A stretch of DNA of 64,000 nucleotides, taken from positions 124,001 to 188,000 of the forward strand of contig NQMI01000059.1 in the NCBI GenBank assembly GCA_002270565.1, read 5' to 3'. Shown in pieces: positions 8,201 through 20,983 of the stretch (positions within the stretch are counted from its first letter, which is position 1; each line of letters begins with the position of its first letter). The stretch is from Stenocarpella maydis. Taxonomy: Eukaryota; Ascomycota; Sordariomycetes; Diaporthales; Diaporthaceae. The position numbers and the translations under genes were made by a program. Below the pieces are notes generated by a model. It saw only the letters and a list, made by a program, of their open reading frames with translations. It did not search any database and had not been told where the DNA came from.

Positions 8201-11200
8201 ACTTGTGGAAGCTATGGAAATCCATTGCACGCAGCTTGTTTCCGGGGACATATCGATGTTGTCAAGACTCTCCTTGGTCATGGTGTTTCAGCACATGCTT
8301 CGACTGTAGCTTTCAAGAACGCACTGCATGCGGCATGCGAGGGATCCCGAGCCGATGTAGCAGACTTCCTCATCAAGACAAAATCAGTAATTAGGGACGG
8401 AGGAGACTACGACGACGCCCTCCAAAAGACCGCCGAGGCGGGCTTTCGGGATGCTGTTGAGTACTTGATGAAGCCCGATGTAGCCAGGAAATTTGGCCGA
8501 GACCCCGGCAAGAAAGAACGTCGACAGGTGCTTGTCCTTGGGACGATCAAAAAAGGCCGAGTTGACATGCTGCAATCTCTCCTACGATCCGACCCCGGAA
8601 TGACCGAGGAGCTACCAAAAGACGCTATGGCAGTCGCAGCTCTGCGCGGACATGTCGAGATGCTTGGTCTTCTTAACGATCTTGGCATGGACTTCGAGGC
8701 AGAGGGGAAGCTTGGGTCACCGTTGCGAAGCGCAAGTCTCCAGGGGAACACTCGTGCTGTCCGCAAGCTCCTGGAAATGGGTGCCGACGCTGCAGTAAGC
8801 TGTCCAAGAGGCGGTCCTCTACACGCAGCTTCCAGCAAGGGCCACGTCCATACCATGCGGCTGCTCATCTCTCACAAGGCAGATGTCAACCAGCATGGCA
8901 AGTCTCGTGGGACTTGCATACAGGCGGCAGCTTACAATGGCCATGAGGAAGCTGTCAAGTTGCTCATTGAAGAGGGTGCCGAGATCTACTGCGAGAGTAC
9001 CAAGTTCAAGGATGCACTTCACGCAGCAGTTCAAGGTGGCCACCTCGAGATTGCCTCGTTTCTACAAGAGAAATATCCACCTCCTCCTGGACGAAGTCTG
9101 CCAGCAATCGCACGCGGGGACCGCCGTGAGCGGTTTTGGTATTCCGAACAGGAGGATCTGGACCCAATGCTTGAGAGGGACCGCAGGTCAAGCAGTCCCC
9201 ATCCAGAGGTCACAGATGACGAGGGTGATGGCGACAGTGTGGAGTCGAAGGGCCCAAGTCAACTGGAACTCACCAATGGTGAACCAGCCAAATACGGCTT
9301 GGTGTTTGCGGCAACCATTGGAAATATTTCAACGATTCGTCAAGAGCTGCAATCCTCCACAGTGGTCGAGGATGGCATCACACAAGCTCTTGTGGCTGCC
9401 GCAGGGAAAGGAAACAATCAGGCTACCAAAGTGCTTCTGGAAGACGGGCTGAGGCACGTTGGATACCCGCGGCAGCCTGTAGAAAAGGGGCTTGTTGCTG
9501 CTGTAAAGCACGGGCAACTGGAGTCTTGCCGAATGCTGACAGACGCACTTGGAGATACTGTCTCTTTTCTAACATGGGCTTCTGCTCTCAAGGAGGCAGC
9601 AAAGATTGGAGAGCGAGTCATTTTGACACAGATTCTTGCCTGGGAGATGCTTGAAGTTCCTCCTTCTTATCCAGACAATACCAGCAGCGGCTTTCCCGGG
9701 CAAAGTAGATATTGGACCGATGAGGACGAGGATGAAAGTGAGAGCGTCCCAACAAGCCCCGTGTATGCTTGCAGAGATGCAATCGAGACTGCTTGTTGCT
9801 CCGGGCACCACGACGTGGCGAATTTTGTTTGGAATTGGATTTTCTCGAGAGGGACAGCCTTGCTAGGGACACGCTTCGATGAATGGGGAGCATTGTCTGT
9901 CACCTCGGCACGTTACGCCGATGCCTCGACCTTGGAGGCCTGTGTTGCGCTCGAAGAACTGTGCCCAGGCAGGCCACGGTTACGAAAGCAGTTGCTTTTA
10001 GCTGCCGTGCAGGGCCAGAATATCCGTACTCTCAACCTCCTTTTCGAGATGATCGAGCAAGGGACTTGTGATGAGAACGAGCTCATCCCATCGTTCATGG
10101 AAGCTTGCCGGGAGGGGTTCGATGTGGGAGCCTTGCAGATGTTGGACCGGAATAAGGACGTTCTCCAGGCCAACGAAATTTCCCAAGGAATGGCGGCAGC
10201 ATCAGCCTCAGGGCACGAGAGAATAGTGCTCAAGCTGCTCGTAATCTTGAAGTGCGAGCGAAGAGACGCCGCGTCCATCAACGATGCAGTCCAGAATGCT
10301 CTGCTCAGTGCGGCTGGAAGCGGGAAGTCGGACGTCATTCAGCACATACTCGATAATACGGACATTCGGGATCACAACGACTTCAACGCCATCATTACCC
10401 GCGCTCTAGTAACCGCATGTGAGTTGGGACACAAAAACGTGGTAGAGCTGTGTCTCGATGAGGGTGCCGACCCCGAGATGACTGTTCTAAAGGCACCTAC
10501 AGACGTGGTGCCGAGTCTTCAAGATGAAGACAGTCTGTTTGGCCACCGCTTCCCTCGTCCCTCTCAGTACCGTTCCTCGTCCCCTAGAGGCCAGGCGCCA
10601 TTCTTGCCCAGAAATCGGCCTCGACTTCATGCTAGGAGCGACACTCAACAGACAGATGCGTTACGGGCCAGCGTCCAGGCATTCGCTCGCATACGTGCTG
10701 TCGAAAGCATGCCTGGCTTTGACACCCAGTCTCCGACAGTGCGAGCCGAAGAGGAACAACAAGTGGAAATCGTGGGTCTCATACTCGACCATGTGATGGA
10801 TGTGGGCGATCGCAGCGGCGAGCAGGCTGCTCATCCACTGCAAATAGCCGCGCAATGGGGCAATAGTCAGGTGGTTCAACTTTTGCTTAAGCATGGCGCC
10901 GCCGATGGCTTCAGTCCGGAGCAGCTCACAGCCTTGATTCTACTGGCAGCCCGGCGGAGGACCGGAACTGCCCATCGCATCATCTTGGAACTGCTCAACT
11001 GTGATCGTGAAACATGTCTACCGACGACCAAAGATGGCTCTCTGGATCCTGCCATGCTAGGGACAATCGGCAATGCTATTAGCCTGTTGAGAGATCCCGC
11101 CAGGGCTAGAGACTTACTATCCAAGAGAGGCCTCTTTGCTTCAGAAAAGGCTGCTCGCGATCTGATGAAAAATGGAATGAGGCAGTTGATTCAGATCATA

Positions 11201-13471
11201 TTTCGCAAGTTGCCCGATCAGACGGCAGGTGGCGGTGTCTTTGGCGACCTCCTTCACGTGGCAACGGTTGCCGGTGACTTGTCCACCGTCAGGCAGCTGA
11301 TCAGACACGGCGTTGATGTGAATCACGCCATGTTTCCTAGCCAGTCGCCTCTTGGTGCTGCCGCTGAGTTTGGCCAACTCCAGGTCATGAAGGCGCTCAC
11401 AAGAGCGAAAGCCAGGGTCCACTCTGATGAACGGGGACCGATGGGTCAAGCATACGGTGCTCAGGAGCCAGCTGTAAAAGCTATCCTAGGAGGCCAGGCC
11501 TCGGCCTTGAAACTGCTGCTCGACGAAGGCGCGGACCCTAATCGTTTCCCTGGCGATGAGTCACTTCTCCTTCTTGCTGCTCGGAGCAAGACTCCAGCCA
11601 TGCTTAGATCCCTTCTGCAGGCTGGAGCTGATCCGAAAGCAGATCCTCATGCCTTGGTTACTGCCGCCCATGATGGCGAGCTGGATATGGTCATCTCCCT
11701 TCTTGACGCTGGCGCAGATGCAAACGCCCTGGCTATCCACGGGACGACCTACCGACAGCAGCACCTCTACAGCCCCCTGTATATTGCCTGCGAGAAGGGC
11801 CATACTGAGATCGTCCATGTACTCCTGGAACGCGGTGCTGATGCCAATCTCGAAGTTGGGGATCAGGATGGTCTTCCTCTTGTTGTCGCCGCCCGGCAAG
11901 GCCACCTGGACATTGTCGAGGCCCTCCTCCAGAATGGCTGCGATCCCACTGAATGGAGCGAAGGCTTCGGGGCAATTCCTGCTGTTGACCAGCGCAAATT
12001 CGGTCCAGCGCTGCGTGAACGGGACTTCCACCTGAATGGCGGCTCCCCCCAGGCTCGAGGCCATGTTGCGGCTCCCCGGGGCGGTCCGGCCCCCGATTCT
12101 GAGTCTACCGACTCTGAAGTGGAGGATGAATTCCATCTCAACGCTATTGAAAGCGCCTGCGCAGGCCAAAAGGGAGTCCTGGCTAGCTTAGGAACCCTCG
12201 AAGTCCTTCTCAAACGGGTCGACGATCCAGACAAACGGGAGGCAGTCTGCTTGGAAGCAATGCAGCAGGTTTCCGAAGCGCAGAACAACCGCATCTTTGA
12301 AGCACTGTTGGAACTCGTGCCTCTGGACTCTGCTGTGCTTGATCTCGCCAGCCAATGCGGCTCGGTGAAAGCTGTGCAGTCGATCTTGGGCCGAGGCATA
12401 AGCATCAATGCCGCCGGTCCAGGTGGCAAAACGCCGCTACAAGTGGCCGTCGACTACGGGCACTGGGAGTTGACACAGTTTCTGGTGGCCAACGGAGCGA
12501 ATCTGGAGACTGGACTGGACAAGGACTCGCCACTCAACCTCTATCGTCTCGTGGCTTCTATCATTGAATCCTACGCATTCTCCACACTGGCGAAGCACAG
12601 GAGCATTACAAGATGTGAGGAGATGGTTCAACAGCTCTTGAAGGCCGCCCAAGACTCTGGGGTGGTGGCCGCAGCAGATCAAGAGTTCCTGGACAGATCT
12701 CTCATTCTTGCTTGCCATGTTGGAAGTGTCGAAATGGCAACCAGTTTGCTCGAACTTGGCGCAAGCCTTGACAGCATGTCGGATCTTGCTGGGCATTCCC
12801 CTGACTACCACATGTCACCGTTGTTTGCTGCTATTGAGGGCAACCATCCGGGTATCTTGCGAGAACTGTTACAGCGGGCTGCTAACCCCAAGCAAAGCAG
12901 GGGCATCGCTTCCTTGTTGGGCGCAGCACTGGAGGCCTGCCTGGGAAAGACAAGCCCGGTTCTTGTACGAACGTTTCTTGATTGTGCCGGTAGCACCTGT
13001 ACCATTACCGAGCAGCATCTTGTGTCAGCCGCACGGAAATTGAAATGGGAGCGAGGCCCTGGAGAGTCCGATTTACAAATCATCCTCGAGCACCACTCAA
13101 CCCTCATACCATCGGAAGAAGTGATTGTCACTCTGTTGAGCACTGACGCTCCGACGGGTCGGGATCCACAACGGGCACTGCACTGCCTCTGCCGCCTTTT
13201 GCGGTTTGTGCTGGAGCGAAGTGACTATGGTGTTACGACACGAATGCTTCAGGCGGCGCACAATCGGGATTTGTTGGAGGTCCTACATGAGTACTGTGAA
13301 GAACGCGAAGCAGCTGACAGCGCGACCCGTGGTGGGAGCATATCGAGCCATGGGCCTGGTGACGGTACAGAGGATGAGTTTCAGGCGGCTCTATCGCAAA
13401 TAGAGTCATACCGAGGTCGCTCTAATGAGTCCTCACCACCAAGGAGCAGAGGGGGCTGTCTCTGTTGCTAG
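5298..13471 (+). CDS. Giant NLR-like protein: TIR/SEFIR-like + NACHT + ankyrin array
   Basis: Proposed CDS: join(5298..5310,5427..7230,7282..13471), 2668 residues. Residues about 25-135 (VFVVYAHDN, LIKWL, NQFCLLP, VVVCGSEVL) resemble a TIR/SEFIR-type domain. A NACHT NTPase follows: Walker A GVRGCGKS near 389-396 and Walker B YIALDAIDEL near 499-508, then LVTSR and a winged-helix stretch with CHPSARDYM near 721. From about 849 to the end is a long array of ankyrin repeats with acidic linkers. The C-terminus is RGGCLCC. Such proteins are intracellular sensors in fungal heterokaryon incompatibility and non-self response. The intron at 7231-7281 (GTGAGT to GGCAG) restores the frame. The long frame has no ATG before about residue 195, so I infer a 13-nt first exon at 5298 and an intron 5311-5426 with a TTAAC branch site. 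That start is the least certain part. Confidence 0.85.
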
Positions 13472-13674
13472 TCAGAGCAACAATGTATACCTCCCCCAAG
13501 TCTGTAACCCCTATTAATTGAAAAAATAGCCAAGAGGAGGCATTCTTGGCAAAACTCAACTTTCGTCAGGGAGAGAATGTTAGTCGGAGTCCAGTGGTCG
13601 TCAATATACACTACTTTATGGGGGGCTAAGCTTAAGGAGCAGGTGCAGCCAAGATGAGTGCAGCCGGAAAATAC

Positions 13675-13806
13675 TTATTCGCTGTCCAAGCAGTCGTGAT
13701 CCACAGGATTTGGGAGGTCTTCCAACAGTGGGACTTCGGATTCGTCGATAAGGATGGCTTCGAGATCATTAGAAGCCGGGAAATTTAGTAAACCGTCTGG
13801 GCGCAT
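13675..13806 (-). other. Small acidic ORF of 43 codons, possible gene remnant
   Basis: An ATG at 13806-13804 opens 43 codons ending in TAA at 13675. The peptide is acidic with several Leu/Pro/Asp clusters (LEAILIDESEVPLLEDLP) and its composition looks coding-like, but it stands alone with stops close upstream. It lies between the NLR gene and a convergent membrane-protein gene. It may be a remnant of a longer gene or chance. Confidence 0.2.
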
Positions 13807-14118
13807 AGTGGGTTAAGATCCCGTTTGTAAACTATTCTACATGAATAGTACTTGTATACTCGCGTCACTTACTTTTCTCATCTGGCGCGAACAACTTCTG
13901 AGTATTCCCAATTTCAACTCTCATTGGTCAGCATTCTAGGCTTTAGAAGCAGTATTACACCCGTCTATCGAGCTCAGTTTCCCCGGCACCAGAACGCCCA
14001 AGTCGGGATCAGGAGAGCATCCTTTGCCTTCAGTCTTCACCTTGTCCGGGGCCCGCAAGGCCCGTTCTAATATCAATATAGACCATGGCCCAGTTAGCCT
14101 ACGACTCACAGCCAGTAT

Positions 14119-15078
14119 TCACTCAGGGTCATAGTACTGCTGCTGCCCTCCCCGGAAAGGACCGGCGTGGCCAGAAGGCTCCGTCCCATCCGGCCCAGCC
14201 ACGCCGCCCCCGTCCATCAACGGGGCATAGCCCCCCCCACCACCACCCATGCTGATGGCGGAATGCGACGGCCTCTTTGCAGCCGCCGGCGCCGCGGCCT
14301 CGGCGGCGCCGCGCCGGTCCCTCCCGCGCCGGCTGCGCTCCCTGAAGCACATGACGCACAGCGCCCCCACGCAGGCGGCGGCGCCCGCGCCCAGGATGCT
14401 GCCGACGACTATCCCGCCGGTGCCCGCGCCGCCCTTCTGCGCGCACCGCACGGCGCCGTCGGCCTGGCTGAAGCTGCACGTCCTGCCCGGCACGCAGGTG
14501 GGGACCACGGCGGTGGTCGGGACGCAGGCCGTCTCCTCGGCGTCGTTGATGTAGGAGCAGGCGCTGGTGGCCACCGTGGTCGGGGTCATGCAGGTGATGG
14601 TCGTGTATGTTGTCCCCTTCAGGTGCTGGACCATCACCCATGTGTTCGTGGTGGACGGCGCGGCGGTCGCGGCGGGGCTTGACTGTTCGCTGTCGCTGTC
14701 GTCCTGGGCTGCGCGGATGGCGACGGCGTCTCTGACTGCCTCGAGGCCGTGCAGCCCGCCCATGTGTCGCAGCTCAATGTTGGTCCACTCTATCTCCGGG
14801 TTGGTCCTGCAGCGTTCGCCTGCCCGGGCTGCCTCGACCTCGGCGTCGTGTGCGGCGCAGCCAGCGTCGACGAGGCAGGACTGTAACATACTCTGGCTCT
14901 CTGAGAGATCAGACAGGCAGAGCGTGACTGCATCGTGGACTCCGCAGTGGATATCTGCTGCCATCTTGTATCTGTAGGCCAGAGAGCACTCCTCGAGCGG
15001 TTCTGCCACGATCGTGTTCGCCAACAAGGCGGCCAGAAATAATGCCTGAAAGCTTTGCAACATGCTTCCTAGCTTCAT
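14119..15078 (-). CDS. Secreted/single-pass membrane protein with Cys-rich ectodomain
   Basis: An intronless frame of 319 residues from the ATG at 15078. An ATG 19 codons upstream (15135) is in frame, but 15078 is chosen because it puts a classic signal peptide at the N-terminus (MKLGSMLQSFQALFLAALLA, cleavage near IVA-EP). A Cys-rich ectodomain follows with about eight Cys in the first 100 residues, then a Ser/Thr/Ala-rich stretch and a second Cys group (TCVPGRTCSF). One transmembrane helix (GGIVVGSILGAGAAACVGAL) leads into a basic stop-transfer segment and a Gly/Pro-rich cytoplasmic tail ending QQQYYDPE. The layout resembles fungal wall-sensor or receptor-like proteins, but I do not recognise a named family. 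It is convergent with the NLR gene. Confidence 0.75.
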   Translation of the reverse strand: MKLGSMLQSFQALFLAALLANTIVAEPLEECSLAYRYKMAADIHCGVHDAVTLCLSDLSESQSMLQSCLVDAGCAAHDAEVEAARAGERCRTNPEIEWTNIELRHMGGLHGLEAVRDAVAIRAAQDDSDSEQSSPAATAAPSTTNTWVMVQHLKGTTYTTITCMTPTTVATSACSYINDAEETACVPTTAVVPTCVPGRTCSFSQADGAVRCAQKGGAGTGGIVVGSILGAGAAACVGALCVMCFRERSRRGRDRRGAAEAAAPAAAKRPSHSAISMGGGGGGYAPLMDGGGVAGPDGTEPSGHAGPFRGGQQQYYDPE

Positions 15079-15135
15079 CCTTGTGTGATTTAGGCCGTCC
15101 GATGAAGATGATTGAAGTGGAATCTCGGGGTACAT

Positions 15136-17318
15136 ATCACGAGAAACAGGACGTGCTGGGTGTGAGCATGTGGTGACAGGTCGTCACACCGAAATAGACG
15201 ACCAAATTTGGGGGCAGCAGGTTGCAAAGTATCTTGGAAACCCAAGGGAAACTTTGCTGCTTATAATAGGAGGAGGAGGAGGAGGAGGAGAATGTTGCCC
15301 GCTGGAGCATCCCAAATCACAGTCAGATTCGCGCATTGCTGACGTCTCCCCACTGGCATCAGCCACGCTCGGTGCAGATCCATAATCTGTCAGAGCTCTG
15401 ATACACCGCTGCCTGATTCGCTCCAGCCAACAAAGTTAGACCTCCAGCTGTCACAAACGGGCCAGTCACCGTGTGGCACAACAGCATCGTGCAGCCCGTT
15501 GGTAACTGCGCCGCTGTGGTTGCTAGACACTGTGTGCGCTCGCGAGTGGACGGAGAGGAGACGAGGTGAAGAGTGGCTGCACAAAAGGATGTTCTGTTGG
15601 CAGGTATTGCGCTTACTGTGTCTTGTGTCACTATGCCCCTGAGGACGGCTTTTGCTTGAGTATGCTCCTGCGGATGTACGATACCATATCCTATCCGAGG
15701 AAACAGGCAAGGCAAACAAGTGCTTGACCGACAGGTGACAAGAGACATGCTGTTCTGACCCGGCAGTCAATGCTTGGCCGCAGGGGCTAGAATTCTGCTC
15801 TATTATAGACAGAGAAATCCTCCGGACATCTTCTTTTAGGCGCAGTGAATTCACACTCTCTGACTGCAACCGTGGATAACAGGAAGAGGCCGTACGGCAT
15901 GATGGCGAGGAGCTCGTTCACCTTGCAATCCATATTCCTCTTGTGCCGGTCGACTTCTATACGGGAGATGACGAAGAGGGAGGACTGGCGTGCTCTGCTG
16001 TTGGGGTTGGGGGGGGGGAGGTATTATTCATTAAGATGCGCTCGATGGGAGTGTGGGAGGTTGGCAGCGTGGGAGCCACCATCCGAGGGGTGGCTGCTTA
16101 TGAAAAGGAGTGCGAGACTCACGCCGTGGCCAAGTTGACTGCACCCCAGAAGTAGATCACCCATGCCGCACCCCCTGTATATAGCTTCCAATATGCCCGT
16201 CGATCCCTTGGCAAAAATGCCCGAGAAATGGTTAGTAGAAGTGGTGATAGTGGACTTAAATATGTAAGCCCATATGGCGGAGCGAAGAGGGTCCAACTAT
16301 GCCATCGTCTTGGGGCGCTGCAATAGACCAGACTGATGTTCGCGGCGAGTGACAGAAACGACGATTATGCCCCTGACAGCAATCTTCGCCCTGGCCCATC
16401 GCGGATTTGTGGCCTGTTCAACCCCCTTCTGCTTCGGTTGTCGCACGGCGCCGCTCAGGTCGTCCATGTTGGCTGCTTAGCAGCCGGCTCCGAGGCCGAG
16501 CAGTAAGAAAGAGAGGGCAACGGGATCGGTATTCAGCCAGTGGTGAGGTGAGGAGGCTCGGCAAGATCAAAAAAGTGCGGCGAAGTAGGGAAAACATAAT
16601 GGGTTAAGGCCCGGGGTCGCCTCATGCAATCTCGCATTTTGCTTCTCTCTCGTCTCACTTGCCTTCACACAAGCACGGCCACCGGCCAGGCGGGTTTATT
16701 TGCCTCTCCGTCGGAAGGATCACGTATGCGTACCACTAAGTCGCTCGAGTCCCGTGGTTTCATTCGCCAGGGCCTCGGCACTGTCGACCTACAACTCACC
16801 CTTTTGACCCCCAATGGCATTCTTCGCTGGTTCTATGGCCTGTCAGCATGTGGCGCAACTTTTTAGTACCCTGCCCGGGCGCGACCGGCATATAAGTTTA
16901 GCGATAGCTCATCCAGAGCACGGGCCACCCGTCTGCACAATCTCCATATCGAACCTTTGGCACGGATACCAGCTAGTATTGCGGCGATAATCCATACGGA
17001 GCGGTAGGCTCAGGGGTATCAACAGGGGCGGCCACCTTCATTTCAGGGGCAATTCGCGGCTTCTTGAGGAGCATGGGAGTGTGTGTTCTGGGAGTGCATG
17101 TTATGGGATATGGCGCGAAGCGTTACAAGCTGATGCGAGGAAGTACGGGTGGGTCTGTATGTCAGAACATTCCTCTCCGAACGTGTCGTCGGGGAATTGC
17201 AACATGAGCGCTTCTTCACAGGCAGGACAATGTGTCGAGGGCCGGGAACAATCGCATAAGGTTGGCATGTTATGATGCACAGAGTCGCCATCCCTGGCTC
17301 GTCGCCAATGTCCGCAAG
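15136..17318. other. Intergenic, about 2.2 kb, no supported gene
   Basis: Short frames here overlap on both strands and none has domain-like composition, a plausible start context or splice support. There is a purine microsatellite (GGA)n at about 15268-15291. Part of the left half should be the promoter of the minus-strand membrane-protein gene, and the right end is the 3' side of NST1. Confidence 0.6.
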
Positions 17319-20300
17319 CTAATGGCCAAAGGACGAACCCAACACAGGACTGCCGATCTGACCAGGCGCACCAAAAACGCCCAATGGCTGAGCCATCTTG
17401 TCCGGGTTCCACCGGATGCTCTTCATGCCAGTTTCATCAACCAAGTCGAAGCTTCCCCCGCCATTAGCCATGGTTCCCTCGGTTTCGCAGAGCGCCACAA
17501 TGTCGTTCTCTGTCAGCGGACCGTCGCCCATGGGGTTGAAGTCGACATATGTCTTCATTGCCTCCTGCAGTGAACTGAGAGGTATAAAGCCGTCCTTGGC
17601 AGGTTCCTTCATGGCGAGGTCGCGGCAGACATTGCACAGGATCTGCCGGATCGCAACGCTGGCTGGTGGTCGGGCTGACACCGCACGGTTGATGCCAATA
17701 GGCGCACTGAAGCCTAGGCTTGGGCTGGCAGGCCATCCAATAGGGCCCCCGAACCCCGGAGGAGCTACGGGCGCCTGAGCAAATGGGCTCATTCCAGGCG
17801 GCTGCATGGGGCTGCCCCACATGGAGGCGATTGCCGGGTCGGCGAAGGGAGCTGGCGGAAAAGCAGGTCCTGGGCGGCCCGGGGCGACGTAGCCTCGACG
17901 CATGCCTGTCTGGAAGTCGGGGAGCGTCGGTAGGACGTCCTCTGAGTCGTCCAGCAATGCGCTGCTTCCCAGGTGGTCCTGCGTGTCTTCGGGGTCCTGC
18001 CGTGGAGGTTTGGGCGGGGAGCCTGACTGTGGCCGCTGTCCATGCACTACGGACGAGGGCCGGCCGATAGGTGTGGGTCGACTGATTGGTTGAGCGGAAT
18101 GCAGCGACGGAGAGTCATAGCCTCCTCCGGACTGCTGTCGCACGTGTGTGCCCGGAGCTGCGTCCTTCGAAGAGGCGTTGAACGGTGAGACTAGATCAGA
18201 AGCCGGTTGGCCAAACCCAGGTGGTGGTACCGGCGCAGGAAAACCTCTACCAAGCATAGGGCTGCTGAGCCCCGGCGGGATCATTCCCGGCGGCGGCTGT
18301 CGGAAGCCGGGGGGGCGGGCGCAAATAGAGGATTTCCAAAGCCTGGGGGCGGGAGTCCAGGAGGGAATGGCATGCCCATAGGTGGGATATTAATGGGTGC
18401 TGGCTGACCAGAAGGGAACCTCGCGCCTCCGGATTGCGCCGGGGACATCGCTCGGGACACACTCGCGGAATGCTGACTTGCTGTGCTGCCTCTGGCACTC
18501 GGGGGCCCAGATGGCCGCGGGCTGGTCTGAGCGGGCGTGTTGGTGCTCGGAGACGGCTCGTGGCTCGTGGAACCAGACAGTGATGTCGTCCCCGGGCCTG
18601 AAGAGCTCGCATCCTGCTGCGAGGCCTGTCGGGGCCGTATCGGCGTTGGTGCCTTTGGCAAAGCTGGCGTGGCAACGGCAGGCTTCGGCGACGCAAAAGC
18701 CGCTGTCGGTGGCTGCTGAGGTAGTACGGGCAATGCTGGATTCGTTGGATGTGGGGCCGGCCGTTTCGGAAGCGTCATCGTAACAGGAGCCGCGGCCAGC
18801 GCTGCTGCTTTCTTAGCTGCGCGTTCCTCCTGTTTCTGCTTCTGGTTCAGTTTGGTCCCGTTCTCCGGCGATTTGGCCTCGAGCTCCTTCTGCCGTCTCT
18901 GCGACTCCTGCTTCTCCTTGAGTTCCTTGGCCTCACGGCCCGACCTCTCCCGCTCTTCCTTTTCTTTGAGACGAGCCTCCTCGCGGGCCTTCTTCTCGCG
19001 GTCCTTGGCCTCTTTCGCTTTCCGCTCCTGCTCGGCCTGGAGTTGCTTCTGGCGTTGTCGCTCGGCCTCCTTTCTTGCCCGTTCGTCTTCCTCGGCTTTC
19101 CTCTGGGCCTCCTTCTTCTTACGCTTCTCCTCAGCCTTCTGCTTGGCTTCCTCGGCCTTGCGCGCTTCTTCTCGCCGTCGCTCCTCCTCCTCGGCTGCTT
19201 TCTCGGCCTCCCTGCGCGCTTTCTCTTCGGCCTGGGCTTGCTTCTTCTGTGCTGCCTTCTCTTTCTTCTTCTGCGCCTCCCTCGCCTTCTTCTCTTTCCG
19301 GGCCGCCTCCCTCCGCAGCTCCTCTTCTTCCTCCTCCATGAGTTTGGCCTGTCGCTCCCTCGCCACCTTTTCGCGGTATGCTTGGAGTACCCTTTGCTCA
19401 AACATTCGCGCAGCGAAGATTTGGAACATCCGACGGCCTTCTTCCATGCGTTGCTCTTCGGTCATGGTGTCCTGCGGTCTGTCAGAAAATGTCGAGGTCA
19501 CTCGACGCAGGAGACAAGCTAAGCGAGACACGTACGTCGTCATCTTCCTCGTACTCGTCATCCTCTTGAGAATCATAGTCTTCGTCCTCGTCATCCTCAT
19601 ACTCCTCGTCGTCGACTGGTGGAGGTGGAGGGTGATCGTGACTGGGAAGCCCGCCATTGACACCATGTCCGTAGCTCCGGGAATACTGATCTTGAGCAAA
19701 GTCGCCCTCGCGAGCCATTCGTCGCTCGGCTAGCTGTTCCATCATTTCAATGAACTTCTTGCCGTCGTTTTTCAGTAGGTCATCGGCTACCGTCAATATG
19801 CCACCTAGAACAGACCCCAGTTACCATCTTAACACGGCTTGCAACCACGCATGGAGAGATTAGGAGCACCCATACCCTGAACAGTCAGACTGCTTCCGAA
19901 GTTGAAAAATTCGGAAGCGTAGTCGCGATGTATCTCCTCTTCGGGCTCCTCGTCGCTGTAGGCCTCGTCGTCGAGATCGTCCTCGCTGTAGGCCTCATCG
20001 TCGAGATCGTCCTCGTCATCTTCGCCGACGTGCTCTACTATTCGCCCGCGTGAGGGTTGAGGCCCTGCGTAGCTCGGAAACCGGTTGCCGTGGTGGAAGC
20101 CAAAGTGCCGCGACGCACCCATCAGGGGCGGGTGGCCGTCCTGTTGGGGGTGGTTGGCGAACTGCTTAAGCTCCTCGTAGTAGGCGTCGTAGAGGCCCTC
20201 CAGTTCCTCCTCTATGGCGTGACGCTTCCTGCCACACACGGAGCAGCTGCATGTGTGTTTCTGTTGCTCCTTCATCTTCTTAAGCACGGCCTCCTTCTCG

Positions 20301-20983
20301 ACTTTGACGAGTGACTTGCGCTCGTCCTCGCCAAGCCCAAGCCAGAATTCCTTGATCCTCTCCCGCTCCTCCTGGGAACTGGTATTCCAAATCCGCTCCT
20401 TGGAGATCCCAGATGGGTGGGGCGCGTTCAGCTGAGTTGTCGGGGAGTCCGGCTGCTCTGTGAGCTCTCCTGCCCCTGCGGCGCCCTTGTGTCTCTTCTT
20501 CTTGGATTTCTTGGACTTGGGTGCGGAACCAGGTATACAGCCGTTCGTTTGAGCATGTGCCTGGTGGGGTTGGTTGTCGAACTGGTCCTCGTCCTCGTCG
20601 CTGTCGTCCTGGCCGTGGTCGTGGTTTGGCCTGTTGCCCGCGGGGTCTGACGCGCCGTTGGCCTTTTCTGCGTTCAAGGCCGCCTCGGCGGCGGCCTTGG
20701 CGGCAGCCTTCTCACGACGCTTCTGCTTCTTCCGGTTGACAGTCGCTGGCGCCGGGGCGGAGCCGTTGCTCGTCACGCCAGATGCCCCGACGGCCTGGGG
20801 CTTTGCGCCAGAGGCAGCAGAGGTGGTGGGCGAGGGCTGTGCAGAATCGGGAGTAGACATGGTATCGGGCAACGTGATGAACTTTGAGCCGTCTCGGTTT
20901 CTGTATTTCGCGCCTTTGGCGGTCGGGGACATTGGAGCCGTGGCGGGGGGCGCAGGCTGGTTTCGAGACCCTTTCGACTTCAT
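17319..20983 (-). CDS. NST1: Stress response protein Nst1 (frameshifted in this assembly)
   Basis: Exons complement(17319..19471,19536..19804,19876..20983). The introns are 19805-19875 (GTATGG to TTCTAG) and 19472-19535 (GTACGT to CGCAG). The N-terminus has a Lys/Ala-rich region and an [14 protein letters not shown] segment followed by a [20 protein letters not shown] block, the conserved Nst1 'salt tolerance down-regulator' domain. Next are acidic stretches, [23 protein letters not shown], then a very long Glu/Lys/Arg/Ala coiled coil (about 180 residues) and a Pro/Gly-rich C-terminal half. Nst1 is a cytoplasmic negative regulator of salt tolerance. The exon total is 3530 nt, one short of a whole number of codons. 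The frame breaks at a 7-G run (18309-18315, plus strand), where one more base restores the [15 protein letters not shown] continuation, so a lost base or sequencing error is likely. With it, 1176 residues. Confidence 0.9.

Noticed and set aside
18749..19522. 257-codon Leu-rich frame on the plus strand
   Set aside because: It is the antisense of the Nst1 Glu/Lys coiled coil; Leu runs arise from the complementary codons.
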